DNA of 64,000 nt, from contig NZ_JARVSM010000004.1 in NCBI RefSeq assembly GCF_030209175.1, positions 124,001-188,000 of the forward strand, in the 5' to 3' direction. Source of the stretch: Pseudomonas sp. efr-133-TYG-5 (GTDB lineage Bacteria; Pseudomonadota; Gammaproteobacteria; Pseudomonadales; Pseudomonadaceae). The position numbers and the translations under genes are program-made. Of the stretch, positions 10,460 through 20,837 are shown one piece after another (position 1 is the first letter of the stretch; each line of letters opens with the position of its first letter). The notes beneath the pieces are model-generated. The model worked only from the letters and a program-made list of their open reading frames with translations, was not told where the DNA came from and did not search any database.

Positions 10460-12004
10460 ATGCAGCAACTCAATCCTTCCGAAATAAGTGAAATTATCAA
10501 GGGCCGCATCGAAAAGCTCGATGTGACCTCCCAAGCCCGTAACGAAGGCACTGTCGTCAGCGTATCTGACGGTATCGTGCGGATTCACGGTCTGGCCGAC
10601 GTCATGTACGGCGAGATGATCGAGTTTCCGGGCGGCGTCTACGGTATGGCCCTCAACCTGGAGCAAGACTCCGTAGGTGCCGTTGTACTGGGCGCATACA
10701 CGACTCTGGCTGAAGGCATGAGCGCCAAGTGCACCGGCCGCATCCTCGAAGTTCCGGTTGGTAAGGAACTGCTGGGTCGCGTTGTCGACGCACTGGGTAA
10801 CCCTGTTGACGGCAAAGGTCCACTGGGCAACACCGAGACCGACGCGGTCGAGAAAGTTGCTCCGGGCGTGATCTGGCGTAAGTCGGTAGACCAGCCTGTA
10901 CAGACTGGCTACAAGGCTGTCGATGCCATGATCCCTGTCGGCCGTGGCCAGCGTGAGCTGATCATCGGTGACCGTCAGATCGGTAAAACCGCTCTGGCGA
11001 TCGACGCGATCATCAACCAGAAAGACAGCGGCATTTTCTGCGTTTACGTAGCCATTGGTCAGAAGCAATCGACCATCGCCAACGTTGTTCGCAAGCTGGA
11101 AGAAAACGGTGCTCTGGCTAACACCATCATCGTTGCTGCAAGTGCTTCCGAATCGGCCGCACTGCAGTTCCTGGCACCGTACTCCGGTTGCACCATGGGT
11201 GAATTCTTCCGCGACCGCGGTGAAGACGCGCTGATCGTCTACGACGATCTGTCCAAGCAAGCAGTGGCTTACCGCCAGATTTCCCTGCTGCTGCGCCGTC
11301 CACCAGGCCGTGAAGCTTACCCAGGCGACGTGTTCTATCTCCACTCCCGTCTGCTGGAGCGCGCATCCCGCGTTTCGGAAGAGTACGTAGAGAAGTTCAC
11401 CAACGGCGCAGTGACCGGCAAAACCGGTTCCCTGACCGCACTGCCGATCATCGAAACCCAGGCTGGCGACGTTTCCGCGTTCGTTCCGACCAACGTGATT
11501 TCCATCACCGACGGTCAGATCTTCCTGGAATCGGCCATGTTCAACTCGGGCATCCGCCCTGCAGTGAACGCCGGTGTTTCGGTATCCCGTGTGGGTGGTG
11601 CCGCTCAGACCAAGATCATCAAGAAGCTGTCCGGTGGTATCCGTACCGCTCTGGCTCAGTACCGTGAACTGGCGGCATTCGCCCAGTTCGCCTCTGACCT
11701 GGACGAAGCGACCCGCAAGCAACTTGAGCATGGTCAGCGCGTTACCGAGCTGATGAAGCAGAAGCAATACGCACCTATGTCGATCGCTGACATGGCGCTG
11801 TCGCTGTATGCCGCTGAGCGTGGGTTCCTGACTGACATTGAAATCGCCAAGATCGGCAGCTTCGAACAAGCGCTGATTGCTTTCTTCAACCGCGATCACG
11901 CCGACTTGATGGCGAAGATCAACGTTAAAGGTGACTTCAATGACGAAATCGACGCTGGCCTGAAGGCTGGTATCGAGAAGTTCAAGGCCACCCAAACCTG
12001 GTAA
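10460..12004 (+). CDS. atpA: ATP synthase F1 subunit alpha
   Basis: Non-catalytic nucleotide-binding subunit of the F1 head. It has 514 residues. The N-terminal beta-barrel domain precedes the P-loop GDRQIGKTA near 169-177, and the alpha/beta signature around residue 365 ([17 protein letters not shown]) is intact. A good ribosome-binding site lies upstream. No disruption was seen. Confidence 0.98.
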   Translation: MQQLNPSEISEIIKGRIEKLDVTSQARNEGTVVSVSDGIVRIHGLADVMYGEMIEFPGGVYGMALNLEQDSVGAVVLGAYTTLAEGMSAKCTGRILEVPVGKELLGRVVDALGNPVDGKGPLGNTETDAVEKVAPGVIWRKSVDQPVQTGYKAVDAMIPVGRGQRELIIGDRQIGKTALAIDAIINQKDSGIFCVYVAIGQKQSTIANVVRKLEENGALANTIIVAASASESAALQFLAPYSGCTMGEFFRDRGEDALIVYDDLSKQAVAYRQISLLLRRPPGREAYPGDVFYLHSRLLERASRVSEEYVEKFTNGAVTGKTGSLTALPIIETQAGDVSAFVPTNVISITDGQIFLESAMFNSGIRPAVNAGVSVSRVGGAAQTKIIKKLSGGIRTALAQYRELAAFAQFASDLDEATRKQLEHGQRVTELMKQKQYAPMSIADMALSLYAAERGFLTDIEIAKIGSFEQALIAFFNRDHADLMAKINVKGDFNDEIDAGLKAGIEKFKATQTW

Positions 12005-12054
12005 GCCGCAGCGGGAGCCGCAAGGCTCCCGCTTGCTAACCTGATAGGTGTTAC

Positions 12055-12915
12055 ATGGCAGGCGCAAAAGAGATTCGCAGTAAGATTGCGAGCATCAAAA
12101 GCACGCAAAAAATTACCAGCGCCATGGAAAAAGTGGCGGTCAGCAAAATGCGCAAGGCACAAATGCGCATGGCTGCTAGCCGTCCTTATGCGGAGCGTAT
12201 CCGCCAGGTAATTGGGCATCTGGCCAACGCCAACCCGGAATACCGCCATCCGTTCATGATCGACCGCGAAGTCAAGCGTGTCGGTTATGTCGTGGTGAGC
12301 AGTGACCGTGGTCTGTGCGGCGGCTTGAACACCAACCTGTTCAAGGCCCTGGTCAAGGACATGGCGGTAAACCGCGAAAACGGCGTCGAGATTGATCTGT
12401 GTGTCGTTGGTAGCAAGGGTGCGGCCTTTTTCCGCAACTTCGGCGGTAACGTCGTTGCAGCTATCAGCCACCTGGGTGAAGAGCCGTCGATCAATGATCT
12501 GATCGGCAGCGTCAAGGTGATGCTGGATGCCTACCTGGACGGCCGTATCGACCGCCTGTCCGTGGTATCCAACAAGTTCATCAACACCATGACACAACAG
12601 CCTACCGTGGAGCAGTTGATTCCACTGGTGGCAACCCCGGATCAAGAACTCAAGCACCACTGGGACTACCTCTACGAACCAGACGCCAAAGAGCTGCTTG
12701 ACGGCTTGATGGTGCGCTACGTGGAGTCGCAGGTGTACCAGGCGGTGGTCGAGAACAACGCGGCTGAACAGGCTGCGCGGATGATCGCGATGAAGAACGC
12801 TACCGACAACGCCGGTGATTTGATCAGCGATTTGCAGCTGATCTACAACAAGGCGCGTCAGGCTGCGATCACCCAAGAGATCTCGGAAATCGTCGGCGGC
12901 GCTGCCGCGGTTTAA
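12055..12915 (+). CDS. atpG: ATP synthase F1 subunit gamma
   Basis: Central rotating shaft. It has 286 residues. The N-terminal helix ([19 protein letters not shown]) and the C-terminal helix ([20 protein letters not shown]) together form the coiled coil inside the head. The [11 protein letters not shown] segment near 81-91 is conserved in the family. It lies between atpA and atpD as expected. Confidence 0.97.
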   Translation: MAGAKEIRSKIASIKSTQKITSAMEKVAVSKMRKAQMRMAASRPYAERIRQVIGHLANANPEYRHPFMIDREVKRVGYVVVSSDRGLCGGLNTNLFKALVKDMAVNRENGVEIDLCVVGSKGAAFFRNFGGNVVAAISHLGEEPSINDLIGSVKVMLDAYLDGRIDRLSVVSNKFINTMTQQPTVEQLIPLVATPDQELKHHWDYLYEPDAKELLDGLMVRYVESQVYQAVVENNAAEQAARMIAMKNATDNAGDLISDLQLIYNKARQAAITQEISEIVGGAAAV

Positions 12916-14319
<1,404 letters not shown>

Positions 14320-14364
14320 TCCCGGCGCCCGGCAACGGGCGCTAATTTAGGTTGAGGCAATCAG

Positions 14365-14790
14365 ATGGCTATGACAGTCCATTGCGATATCGTCAGCGCG
14401 GAAGGGGAAATCTTTTCCGGCCTGGTCGAGATGGTGATTGCGCACGGTGCACTGGGTGATCTTGGTATCGCTCTGGGTCACGCGCCGCTGATCACTAATC
14501 TGAAGCCAGGTCCGATCCGCCTGATCAAGCAAGGCGGGGAAGCCGAGGTGTTCTACATCTCCGGTGGTTTCCTCGAGGTTCAGCCGAACATGGTCAAGGT
14601 TCTTGCCGACACTGTGCAACGTGCCGCCGACCTGGATGAAGCTCAGGCTCAAGCAGCTCTCAAGGCTGCCGAAGCTGCTCTGCACGAGAAGAGCGCAGAT
14701 TTCGACTACGGAGCTGCGTCCGCACGTCTGGCCGAGGCCGCAGCTCAGCTGCGCACCGTCCAGCAGATCCGCAAGAAGTTTGGCGGTTAA
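14365..14790 (+). CDS. atpC: ATP synthase F1 subunit epsilon
   Basis: Shaft subunit and regulator of ATPase activity. It has 141 residues: an N-terminal beta sandwich with [15 protein letters not shown] and a C-terminal two-helix hairpin that can insert into F1. It is the last gene of the atp operon and is followed by a clear Rho-independent terminator. Confidence 0.96.
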   Translation: MAMTVHCDIVSAEGEIFSGLVEMVIAHGALGDLGIALGHAPLITNLKPGPIRLIKQGGEAEVFYISGGFLEVQPNMVKVLADTVQRAADLDEAQAQAALKAAEAALHEKSADFDYGAASARLAEAAAQLRTVQQIRKKFGG

Positions 14791-14817
14791 TCCGTCATCG
14801 CTTGTTGTGCGATTGAT

Positions 14818-14847
14818 AAAAAAGGGTAGCCTCGGCTACCCTTTTTT
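14818..14847 (+). terminator. Rho-independent terminator of the atp operon
   Basis: A perfect 14-bp stem, AAAAAAGGGTAGCC (14818-14831) and GGCTACCCTTTTTT (14834-14847), closes a 2-nt loop and ends in T residues. It separates atpC from glmU and can work in both directions. Confidence 0.92.
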
Positions 14848-14906
14848 CTTTTCCGATTTTTACAACCCGGTCGCAGTCGCTGACCACCCAGGATTGGTAG
14901 CCAGTC

Positions 14907-16274
14907 ATGTCTCTCGAAATCGTTATTCTCGCGGCCGGTCAAGGCACCCGCATGCGCTCCGCGTTGCCGAAGGTGCTGCACCCGGTCGCCGGCAATTCCA
15001 TGCTTGGCCATGTTATCCACAGCGCCCGGCAGCTTGACCCACAACGCATTCACGTAGTGATCGGCCATGGCGCCGACGTGGTGCGCGAGCGCCTGGCGGC
15101 CGATGACCTGAATTTCGTCTTGCAGGACAAGCAGCTGGGCACCGGGCATGCCACCGCCCAGGCCGTGCCGTTCATCACTGCCGACACCGTGCTGATTCTC
15201 TACGGTGATGTGCCGTTGATCGAAGTCGAAACCCTGCAGCGTCTGCTCAAGCACGTTGTGCCTGGGCAGATGGGCCTGCTCACCGTCGAGCTGGACGACC
15301 CGACCGGGTACGGCCGCATCGTGCGTGACGCCGATGGCAAGGTTGCGGCCATTGTCGAGCACAAGGACGCCAGCGAAGCACAACGCGCGATCACCGAAGG
15401 CAACACCGGCATTCTCGCGGTACCCGCCAATCGCCTGGCCGACTGGATGAGCCGGCTGTCGAACAACAACGCCCAGGGCGAGTACTACCTGACCGACGTG
15501 ATCGAAATGGCCGTCAGCGACGGTCTGGTGGTGGCCACCGAGCAGCCGCACGATCCGATGGAAGTGCAGGGCGCCAACGATCGCAAGCAGCTGTCCGAGC
15601 TCGAGCGTCATTACCAGTTGCGCGCCGGCCGCCGTCTGATGGCCCAGGGCGTGACCCTGCGCGATCCGGCGCGTTTCGACGTGCGCGGTGAAGTCAGCGT
15701 CGGTCGCGACGTGCTGATCGACATCAACGTGATTCTCGAAGGCAATGTGGTCATCGAAGACGACGTGGTGATCGGTCCGAACTGCGTGATCAAGAACAGC
15801 ACCCTGCGCAAAGGCGTGGTGATCAAGGCCAACAGCCATATCGAAGGTGCGATCCTCGGTGAAGGCAGCGATGCCGGCCCGTTCGCGCGCCTGCGTTCAG
15901 GCACCGTGCTGGAAGCCCGTGCCCATGTGGGTAACTTTGTCGAACTGAAAAACGCTCGCCTGGGCGAGGGTGCCAAGGCCGGTCACCTGACTTACCTGGG
16001 CGATGCCGAGATCGGTGCGCGCAGTAACATCGGTGCCGGCACCATCACCTGCAACTACGATGGCGCCAACAAGTGGAAAACCGTGTTGGGTGAAGACGTG
16101 TTCATCGGCTCCAACAATTCGCTGGTGGCGCCTGTGGATATCTCCGCGGGGGCAACCACCGCAGCCGGCTCGACCATTACCCAGAATGTGGATAACGCGC
16201 AGTTGGCCGTCGGCCGTGCGCGGCAGAAGAATATCGATGGCTGGAAGCGCCCGGAGAAGATCAAGAAGAGCTGA
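14907..16274 (+). CDS. glmU: Bifunctional GlcN-1-P acetyltransferase / UDP-GlcNAc pyrophosphorylase GlmU
   Basis: Makes UDP-N-acetylglucosamine from glucosamine-1-phosphate in two steps; the product feeds peptidoglycan and LPS. It has 455 residues. The N-terminal nucleotidyltransferase domain carries [19 protein letters not shown] near 8-26. The C-terminal left-handed beta-helix of hexapeptide repeats starts near 250, with the acetyltransferase signature [20 protein letters not shown] near 338. Three exact DnaA-box sequences lie within it or at its end (15013-15021, 16187-16195 and 16276-16284). Confidence 0.98.
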   Translation: MSLEIVILAAGQGTRMRSALPKVLHPVAGNSMLGHVIHSARQLDPQRIHVVIGHGADVVRERLAADDLNFVLQDKQLGTGHATAQAVPFITADTVLILYGDVPLIEVETLQRLLKHVVPGQMGLLTVELDDPTGYGRIVRDADGKVAAIVEHKDASEAQRAITEGNTGILAVPANRLADWMSRLSNNNAQGEYYLTDVIEMAVSDGLVVATEQPHDPMEVQGANDRKQLSELERHYQLRAGRRLMAQGVTLRDPARFDVRGEVSVGRDVLIDINVILEGNVVIEDDVVIGPNCVIKNSTLRKGVVIKANSHIEGAILGEGSDAGPFARLRSGTVLEARAHVGNFVELKNARLGEGAKAGHLTYLGDAEIGARSNIGAGTITCNYDGANKWKTVLGEDVFIGSNNSLVAPVDISAGATTAAGSTITQNVDNAQLAVGRARQKNIDGWKRPEKIKKS

Positions 16275-16303
16275 GTTATCCACAGCGGCTTGACGATCAG
16301 AAG

Positions 16304-16354
16304 ATCGCAGCCTCCGACAGCGCCTGCAGGGCTGTTGGGGACTGCGATTTTTTT
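16304..16354 (+). terminator. Terminator after glmU, with REP-like sequence
   Basis: ATCGCAG at 16304-16310 pairs with CTGCGAT at 16342-16348, and inner bases (GACAGC with GCTGT) extend the imperfect stem. A T-run follows to 16354. The words ATCGCAGCCT, GACAGC and CCTGCAGG resemble a common family of Pseudomonas repetitive extragenic elements, so this terminator may derive from one. Confidence 0.7.
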
Positions 16355-16407
16355 ATGGCCGGCGCTTGACGATTCCAGGCCAATAGGTTTTGATTGCTTG
16401 CGTTATC

Positions 16408-16420
16408 TTTCGAATCGAAA
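16408..16420. promoter_or_regulatory. Palindrome upstream of glmR, possible DeoR-family operator
   Basis: TTTCGA, one base, TCGAAA: a perfect 6+1+6 inverted repeat ending 11 bp before the glmR start codon. DeoR-family repressors commonly bind TCGAAA- or TTTCGA-type elements and regulate their own genes. TTGACG at 16366-16371 with TTTGAT at 16389-16394 (17-bp spacing) could be the promoter. The functional assignment is inference. Confidence 0.5.
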
Positions 16421-16431
16421 CTTAGATCACC

Positions 16432-17208
16432 ATGTCGAAACGCAACACCCCCCAGCGCCGCCACAACATCCTCGCCTTGCTCAACGAGCAGGGCGAAGTC
16501 AGTGTGGATGAGCTGGCCAAGCGCTTCGAAACCTCGGAAGTGACCATTCGCAAGGATCTGGCGGCCCTGGAAAGCCACGGGCTGTTGCTGCGCCGCTACG
16601 GCGGAGCGATCACCATGCCCCAGGAACTGGTCGCTGAACCCGGCCAGAGCGTTTCGAAATACAAACAGGCGATTGCCCGTGCTGCAGTAAAACGCATACG
16701 CGAGCACGCCCGCATCATCATCGACAGCGGCAGCACTACCGCCGCCATGATCCCTGAACTCGGCCAGCAACCGGGCCTGGTGGTGATGACCAACTCCCTG
16801 CACGTGGCCAATGCCTTGAGCGAACTCGAGCACGAGCCGGTGCTGCTGATGACCGGAGGCACCTGGGATCCGCATTCGGAATCCTTCCAGGGCCAGGTCG
16901 CCGAGCAGGTACTACGCTCTTACGACTTCGATCAACTGTTCATCGGTGCCGACGGCATCGACCTGGTGCGCGGCACCACCACTTTCAACGAATTGCTCGG
17001 CCTCAGCCGGGTGATGGCGGAAGTGGCGCGGGAAGTGATCGTGATGGTCGAGGCCGACAAGATCGGTCGCAAGATTCCCAACCTGGAACTGCCGTGGAGC
17101 AGTGTCCATACCCTAATTACCGATGATCGCCTGCCTTTCGATGCACGGGATCAGATTCAGGCCCGCGGTATCAACTTGATTTGCGCGGCTGTCAGTCAGG
17201 AGAAATAA
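16432..17208 (+). CDS. glmR: DeoR-family transcriptional regulator GlmR
   Basis: Repressor of 258 residues. The N-terminal DeoR helix-turn-helix ([19 protein letters not shown], about 24-42) is followed by the LLRRYGGAI segment. The C-terminal sugar-phosphate-sensing DeoRC domain has [10 protein letters not shown] near 98-107 and the GADGID segment near 172. It lies between glmU and glmS and ends 2 bp before glmS, as in P. aeruginosa. It therefore probably tunes amino-sugar synthesis in response to a glucosamine phosphate. A TTTCGA/TCGAAA palindrome lies just upstream. Confidence 0.9.
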   Translation: MSKRNTPQRRHNILALLNEQGEVSVDELAKRFETSEVTIRKDLAALESHGLLLRRYGGAITMPQELVAEPGQSVSKYKQAIARAAVKRIREHARIIIDSGSTTAAMIPELGQQPGLVVMTNSLHVANALSELEHEPVLLMTGGTWDPHSESFQGQVAEQVLRSYDFDQLFIGADGIDLVRGTTTFNELLGLSRVMAEVAREVIVMVEADKIGRKIPNLELPWSSVHTLITDDRLPFDARDQIQARGINLICAAVSQEK

Positions 17209-17210
17209 GC

Positions 17211-19043
17211 ATGTGTGGAATTGTCGGCGCAGTTGCTGAACGGAACATCACCGCCATTCTGGTCGAAGGTCTCAAGCGCCTTGAGTACCGCGGCTATGAC
17301 AGTGCCGGTGTGGCGGTGTACACCAACGACCAGAGCGTCGAGCGCATGCGCCGTCCGGGCAAGGTCGGCGAACTGGAAGCGGCCCTGGCCGAACATCCGC
17401 TGGTTGGCCGTCTGGGCATTGCCCACACCCGTTGGGCGACCCACGGCGCGCCGTGCGAGCGCAATGCCCACCCGCATTTCTCCGGCGATATCGCCGTGGT
17501 GCACAACGGCATCATCGAAAACCACGAAGCCCTGCGCGAACAGCTCAAGGCGCTGGGTTACGTGTTTTCCTCGGACACCGATACCGAAGTCATCGCCCAC
17601 CTGCTCAATCACAAGCTCAAGGATCTGCCTGACCTGACCGCGGCCCTCAAGGCCACCGTCAAGGAATTGCACGGCGCCTACGGTCTGGCGGTGATCAGTG
17701 GCCAGCAGCCGGATCGCCTGGTGGCTGCGCGCAGTGGCAGCCCGCTGGTGATCGGTCTGGGCCTGGGCGAGAACTTCCTCGCCTCCGACCAGTTGGCCCT
17801 GCGTCAGGTCACCGACCGTTTCATGTACCTGGAAGAAGGCGATATCGCCGACATCCGTCGCGACAACGTGCAGATCTGGGACGTCGACGGCCACGTGGTC
17901 GAGCGTCAGACCGTGCAGTACAGCGACGGTGCCGAAGCCGCCGACAAGGGCGAGTTCCGTCACTACATGCTCAAGGAAATCCATGAGCAGCCAGCCGTCG
18001 TGCAGCGCACTCTGGAAGGCCGTCTGAGCCAGAACCAGGTGCTGGTGCAGGCGTTCGGCCCACAAGCGGCCGAGCTGTTCGCCAAAGTGCGCAACGTACA
18101 GATCGTCGCCTGCGGCACCAGCTATCACGCCGGCATGGTCGCGCGTTACTGGCTCGAAGAACTGGCCGGCATCCCGTGCCAGGTCGAAGTGGCGAGCGAG
18201 TTCCGCTACCGCAAGGTCGTGGTGCAGCCGGACACCCTGTTCGTGACCATTTCCCAGTCCGGCGAAACCGCCGACACCCTGGCCGCGCTGCGCAACGCCA
18301 AGGAACTGGGCTTCCTCGCCAGCCTGGCGATCTGCAACGTCGGCATCAGTTCGCTGGTGCGCGAATCCGACCTGACCCTGCTGACTCAGGCCGGTCGTGA
18401 AATCGGCGTGGCATCGACCAAGGCCTTCACCACCCAACTGGTGGGTCTGTTGCTGCTGACGCTGTCCCTGGGTCAGGTGCGCGGCACGCTGGGCAAAGAC
18501 GTCGAAGCCAACCTGGTGGAAGAACTGCGGCGCCTGCCGACCCGCCTGGGCGAAGCCCTGGCCATGGACAGCACCGTGGAGAAAATCGCCGAGCTGTTCG
18601 CCGAGAAGCATCACACGCTGTTCCTCGGCCGTGGCGCACAATTCCCGGTGGCGATGGAAGGTGCCCTGAAGCTCAAGGAAATCTCCTACATCCACGCCGA
18701 AGCCTACCCGGCCGGCGAGCTGAAACACGGTCCGCTGGCTCTGGTGGATAACGACATGCCGGTAGTCACCGTGGCGCCGAACAACGAGCTGCTGGAAAAG
18801 CTCAAGTCCAACCTGCAGGAAGTCCGCGCCCGCGGCGGCGAACTGATCGTGTTCGCCGACGAGAAGGCCGGGATGACCAATGGCGAAGGCACCCACGTGG
18901 TGCAGATGCCGCACATCCACGACATCCTCTCGCCGATCCTCTACACCATTCCGCTGCAGTTGCTGTCGTACTACGTCGCCGTGCTCAAGGGCACTGACGT
19001 CGACCAGCCACGCAACCTGGCGAAGTCGGTGACGGTGGAATAA
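17211..19043 (+). CDS. glmS: Glutamine-fructose-6-phosphate aminotransferase (isomerizing) GlmS
   Basis: Makes glucosamine-6-phosphate from fructose-6-phosphate and glutamine, the first committed step to UDP-GlcNAc. It has 610 residues. The N-terminal glutaminase domain has the nucleophile Cys2 exposed after removal of Met (MCGIVGAV), with RWATHG and HNGIIEN near 75-105. Two SIS sugar-isomerase domains follow, with CGTSYHAG and SQSGETADT near 303-353. The C-terminal sequence NLAKSVTVE is typical. The ATG at 17211 is required so that the Cys follows directly. No glmS ribozyme was seen. A strong terminator follows. Confidence 0.98.
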   Translation: MCGIVGAVAERNITAILVEGLKRLEYRGYDSAGVAVYTNDQSVERMRRPGKVGELEAALAEHPLVGRLGIAHTRWATHGAPCERNAHPHFSGDIAVVHNGIIENHEALREQLKALGYVFSSDTDTEVIAHLLNHKLKDLPDLTAALKATVKELHGAYGLAVISGQQPDRLVAARSGSPLVIGLGLGENFLASDQLALRQVTDRFMYLEEGDIADIRRDNVQIWDVDGHVVERQTVQYSDGAEAADKGEFRHYMLKEIHEQPAVVQRTLEGRLSQNQVLVQAFGPQAAELFAKVRNVQIVACGTSYHAGMVARYWLEELAGIPCQVEVASEFRYRKVVVQPDTLFVTISQSGETADTLAALRNAKELGFLASLAICNVGISSLVRESDLTLLTQAGREIGVASTKAFTTQLVGLLLLTLSLGQVRGTLGKDVEANLVEELRRLPTRLGEALAMDSTVEKIAELFAEKHHTLFLGRGAQFPVAMEGALKLKEISYIHAEAYPAGELKHGPLALVDNDMPVVTVAPNNELLEKLKSNLQEVRARGGELIVFADEKAGMTNGEGTHVVQMPHIHDILSPILYTIPLQLLSYYVAVLKGTDVDQPRNLAKSVTVE

Positions 19044-19067
19044 GTTATCCACAGCGGGTATCCCTGA

Positions 19068-19097
19068 AAAAAATCGCAGCCTCGGCTGCGATTTTTT
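19068..19097 (+). terminator. Rho-independent terminator of glmS
   Basis: A perfect 14-bp stem, AAAAAATCGCAGCC (19068-19081) and GGCTGCGATTTTTT (19084-19097), with a TC loop and a T-run. Its design matches the atpC terminator, and its ATCGCAGCC arm recurs in the glmU terminator. Confidence 0.92.
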
Positions 19098-19118
19098 CAT
19101 GTGCAGCGGGAGGTCATC

Positions 19119-20045
19119 ATGGATCGCTTCCAGGAAATGCAGGTCTTCGCCACCGTCGCCCAGGAGCAGGGTTTCGCGGCGGCCGCGCGGCGGCTGGGCT
19201 TGTCGGCGGCCAGTGTGACCCGAGCGGTGGCGGCACTGGAACAGCGCATCGGTACGCAGTTGCTGATCCGCACCACGCGCAGTGTGCATCTCAGCGAAGC
19301 CGGCCAGCGGTATCTCGAGGACTGTCGGAGAATTCTCAGCGAGGTGCAGGAAGCCGAGGATTCCGCCGCCGGCAGCCACGCCCAGCCCCGTGGGCAATTG
19401 ACCGTGACGGCGCCGGTGTTGTTCGGTGAGCTGTTTGTCACACCGGTAATGGCCGGGTATCTGACCGAGTATCCCGAGGTGTCGATCAACGCCTTGCTGG
19501 TGGACCGGGTCGTCAGCATGGTCGAGGAAGGTATCGACGTGGCGGTGCGCATCGGCGAGTTGCCGGACAGCAATCAGCACGCGATCCGGGTCGGGGAGGT
19601 GCGCCGCGTGGTGTGCGGTTCGCCGGCCTACCTGGCTGCACATGGCCGACCCCAGCATCCCCAGGCGCTGGCCGGGTTGCCGGTGGTGGCGACGGCCGCC
19701 ACCGGGCAGATGCGCAACTGGCCATTTCTCGAACAGGGCGAACCGCTGGTGGTGCGTCCGGAACCGCGGTTGGTGGTGACCGCCAATCAAGCCGCGATCA
19801 CCGCCGCGTGCCTGGGCCTGGGGCTGACGCGCGTGCTGTCCTATCAGGTGGCGAACAGAGTCGCCGCCGGCGAGCTGGAAATCGTCCTTGCCGAGTTCGA
19901 GCTGCCGCCACTGCCGATTCATGTGGTGTATCAGGGCGGGCGCAAGGCCCCGGCGCGGGTGCGCAGCTTTGTTGATTACGCAGTGAAGGCGTTGCGCGAA
20001 CATCCGGCGTTGACGGAGGCGGCGTTATTTCACTCAGTGAAATAA
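19119..20045 (+). CDS. LysR-family transcriptional regulator
   Basis: DNA-binding regulator of 308 residues. The N-terminal winged helix-turn-helix (FAAAARRLGLSAASVTRAVA, about 22-41) and the C-terminal substrate-binding domain (about 90-295) are intact. The sequence belongs to the LysR subgroup that begins MDRFQEMQVFATVAQ. The ATG at 19119 is preceded by GGGAGG. It sits about 100 bp upstream of a glutathione transferase-like gene on the same strand, which could be its target; this is inferred from position only. Confidence 0.9.
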   Translation: MDRFQEMQVFATVAQEQGFAAAARRLGLSAASVTRAVAALEQRIGTQLLIRTTRSVHLSEAGQRYLEDCRRILSEVQEAEDSAAGSHAQPRGQLTVTAPVLFGELFVTPVMAGYLTEYPEVSINALLVDRVVSMVEEGIDVAVRIGELPDSNQHAIRVGEVRRVVCGSPAYLAAHGRPQHPQALAGLPVVATAATGQMRNWPFLEQGEPLVVRPEPRLVVTANQAAITAACLGLGLTRVLSYQVANRVAAGELEIVLAEFELPPLPIHVVYQGGRKAPARVRSFVDYAVKALREHPALTEAALFHSVK

Positions 20046-20149
20046 TCGATTGCGTTTGCTGGTGATTCTGTTGTTTCGGCGATGGGTAGAAGATGGCCTC
20101 CATCGGCGCCCTCAACCCGCAGCGGCGCCCTCATCCAGCGGAGTCGACC

Positions 20150-20776
20150 ATGCAACCGATCAAGTTCTACAACTTCCCGCGTTCCGGCCATGCCCATCGG
20201 GTGGAATTGATGCTGGCGCTGCTGAAGTTGCCGACCGAAACGATCTTCGTCGATCTGGCGAAGGGCGAGCACAAGCAGCCGGCCTATCTGGCGATCAACA
20301 GCTTCGGCCAGGTGCCGGCGATCGACGACAACGGCGTGGTGCTGGCCGATTCCAATGCCATTCTGGTTTACCTGGCGCAGAAGTACGGTGCAGGTCGCTG
20401 GTTGCCGAGTGATCCGGAAGGTGCCGCGCGCGTCCAACGCTGGTTGTCGGTGGCGGCAGGACCGATTGCCTTCGGCCCGGCGGCGGCGCGACTGATTACT
20501 GTATTCGGCGCGCAATTGAACGCCGAGGAGCTGATTACCCGCGCCCACAACCTGCTCAAGGTGATGGACCTGGAACTGGGCAAGACCCCCTACCTGGCCG
20601 GCGACGAGCCGACCATCGCCGACATCTCGGGCTACAGCTACATCGCGCATGCGCCGGAAGGCAATGTGTCGCTGGATGACTACGCTAATGTTCGCGCCTG
20701 GCTGGCCCGTATCGAAGCCTTGCCCGGGTTTGTCGGCATGCCGCGCACCGTTGCCGGCCTGCAGAAAACCGCCTGA
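20150..20776 (+). CDS. Glutathione S-transferase family protein
   Basis: Cytosolic GST-fold protein of 208 residues. The N-terminal thioredoxin-like domain contains [18 protein letters not shown] (about 7-24) and the cis-proline glutathione-site segment [20 protein letters not shown] near 50-69. The C-terminal helical domain includes [15 protein letters not shown] chose the ATG at 20150 because it starts the thioredoxin fold directly; in-frame codons upstream are not family-like. The substrate is unknown. The neighbours are a LysR regulator and a large flavoprotein. Confidence 0.88.
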   Translation: MQPIKFYNFPRSGHAHRVELMLALLKLPTETIFVDLAKGEHKQPAYLAINSFGQVPAIDDNGVVLADSNAILVYLAQKYGAGRWLPSDPEGAARVQRWLSVAAGPIAFGPAAARLITVFGAQLNAEELITRAHNLLKVMDLELGKTPYLAGDEPTIADISGYSYIAHAPEGNVSLDDYANVRAWLARIEALPGFVGMPRTVAGLQKTA

Positions 20777-20837
20777 GTTTCCCGCCCGGTCACCCGGGCC
20801 ATTCACACTGCGCCAGTGGCGCGGGGGAGAGGTCGTG

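Noticed and set aside
9986..12067. Antisense open frame of 693 codons opposite atpH-atpA
   Set aside because: It lies opposite canonical ATP synthase subunits and has no domain of its own.
17100..17211. glmS ribozyme upstream of glmS
   Set aside because: The glmR gene runs to 2 bp before the glmS start, leaving no space for the conserved ribozyme core, and such ribozymes are typical of Firmicutes.
17196..20003. Antisense open frame of 935 codons opposite glmS and the LysR gene
   Set aside because: It spans two real genes and a strong terminator, and the translation is rich in His, Arg and Gln as expected for an antisense frame.
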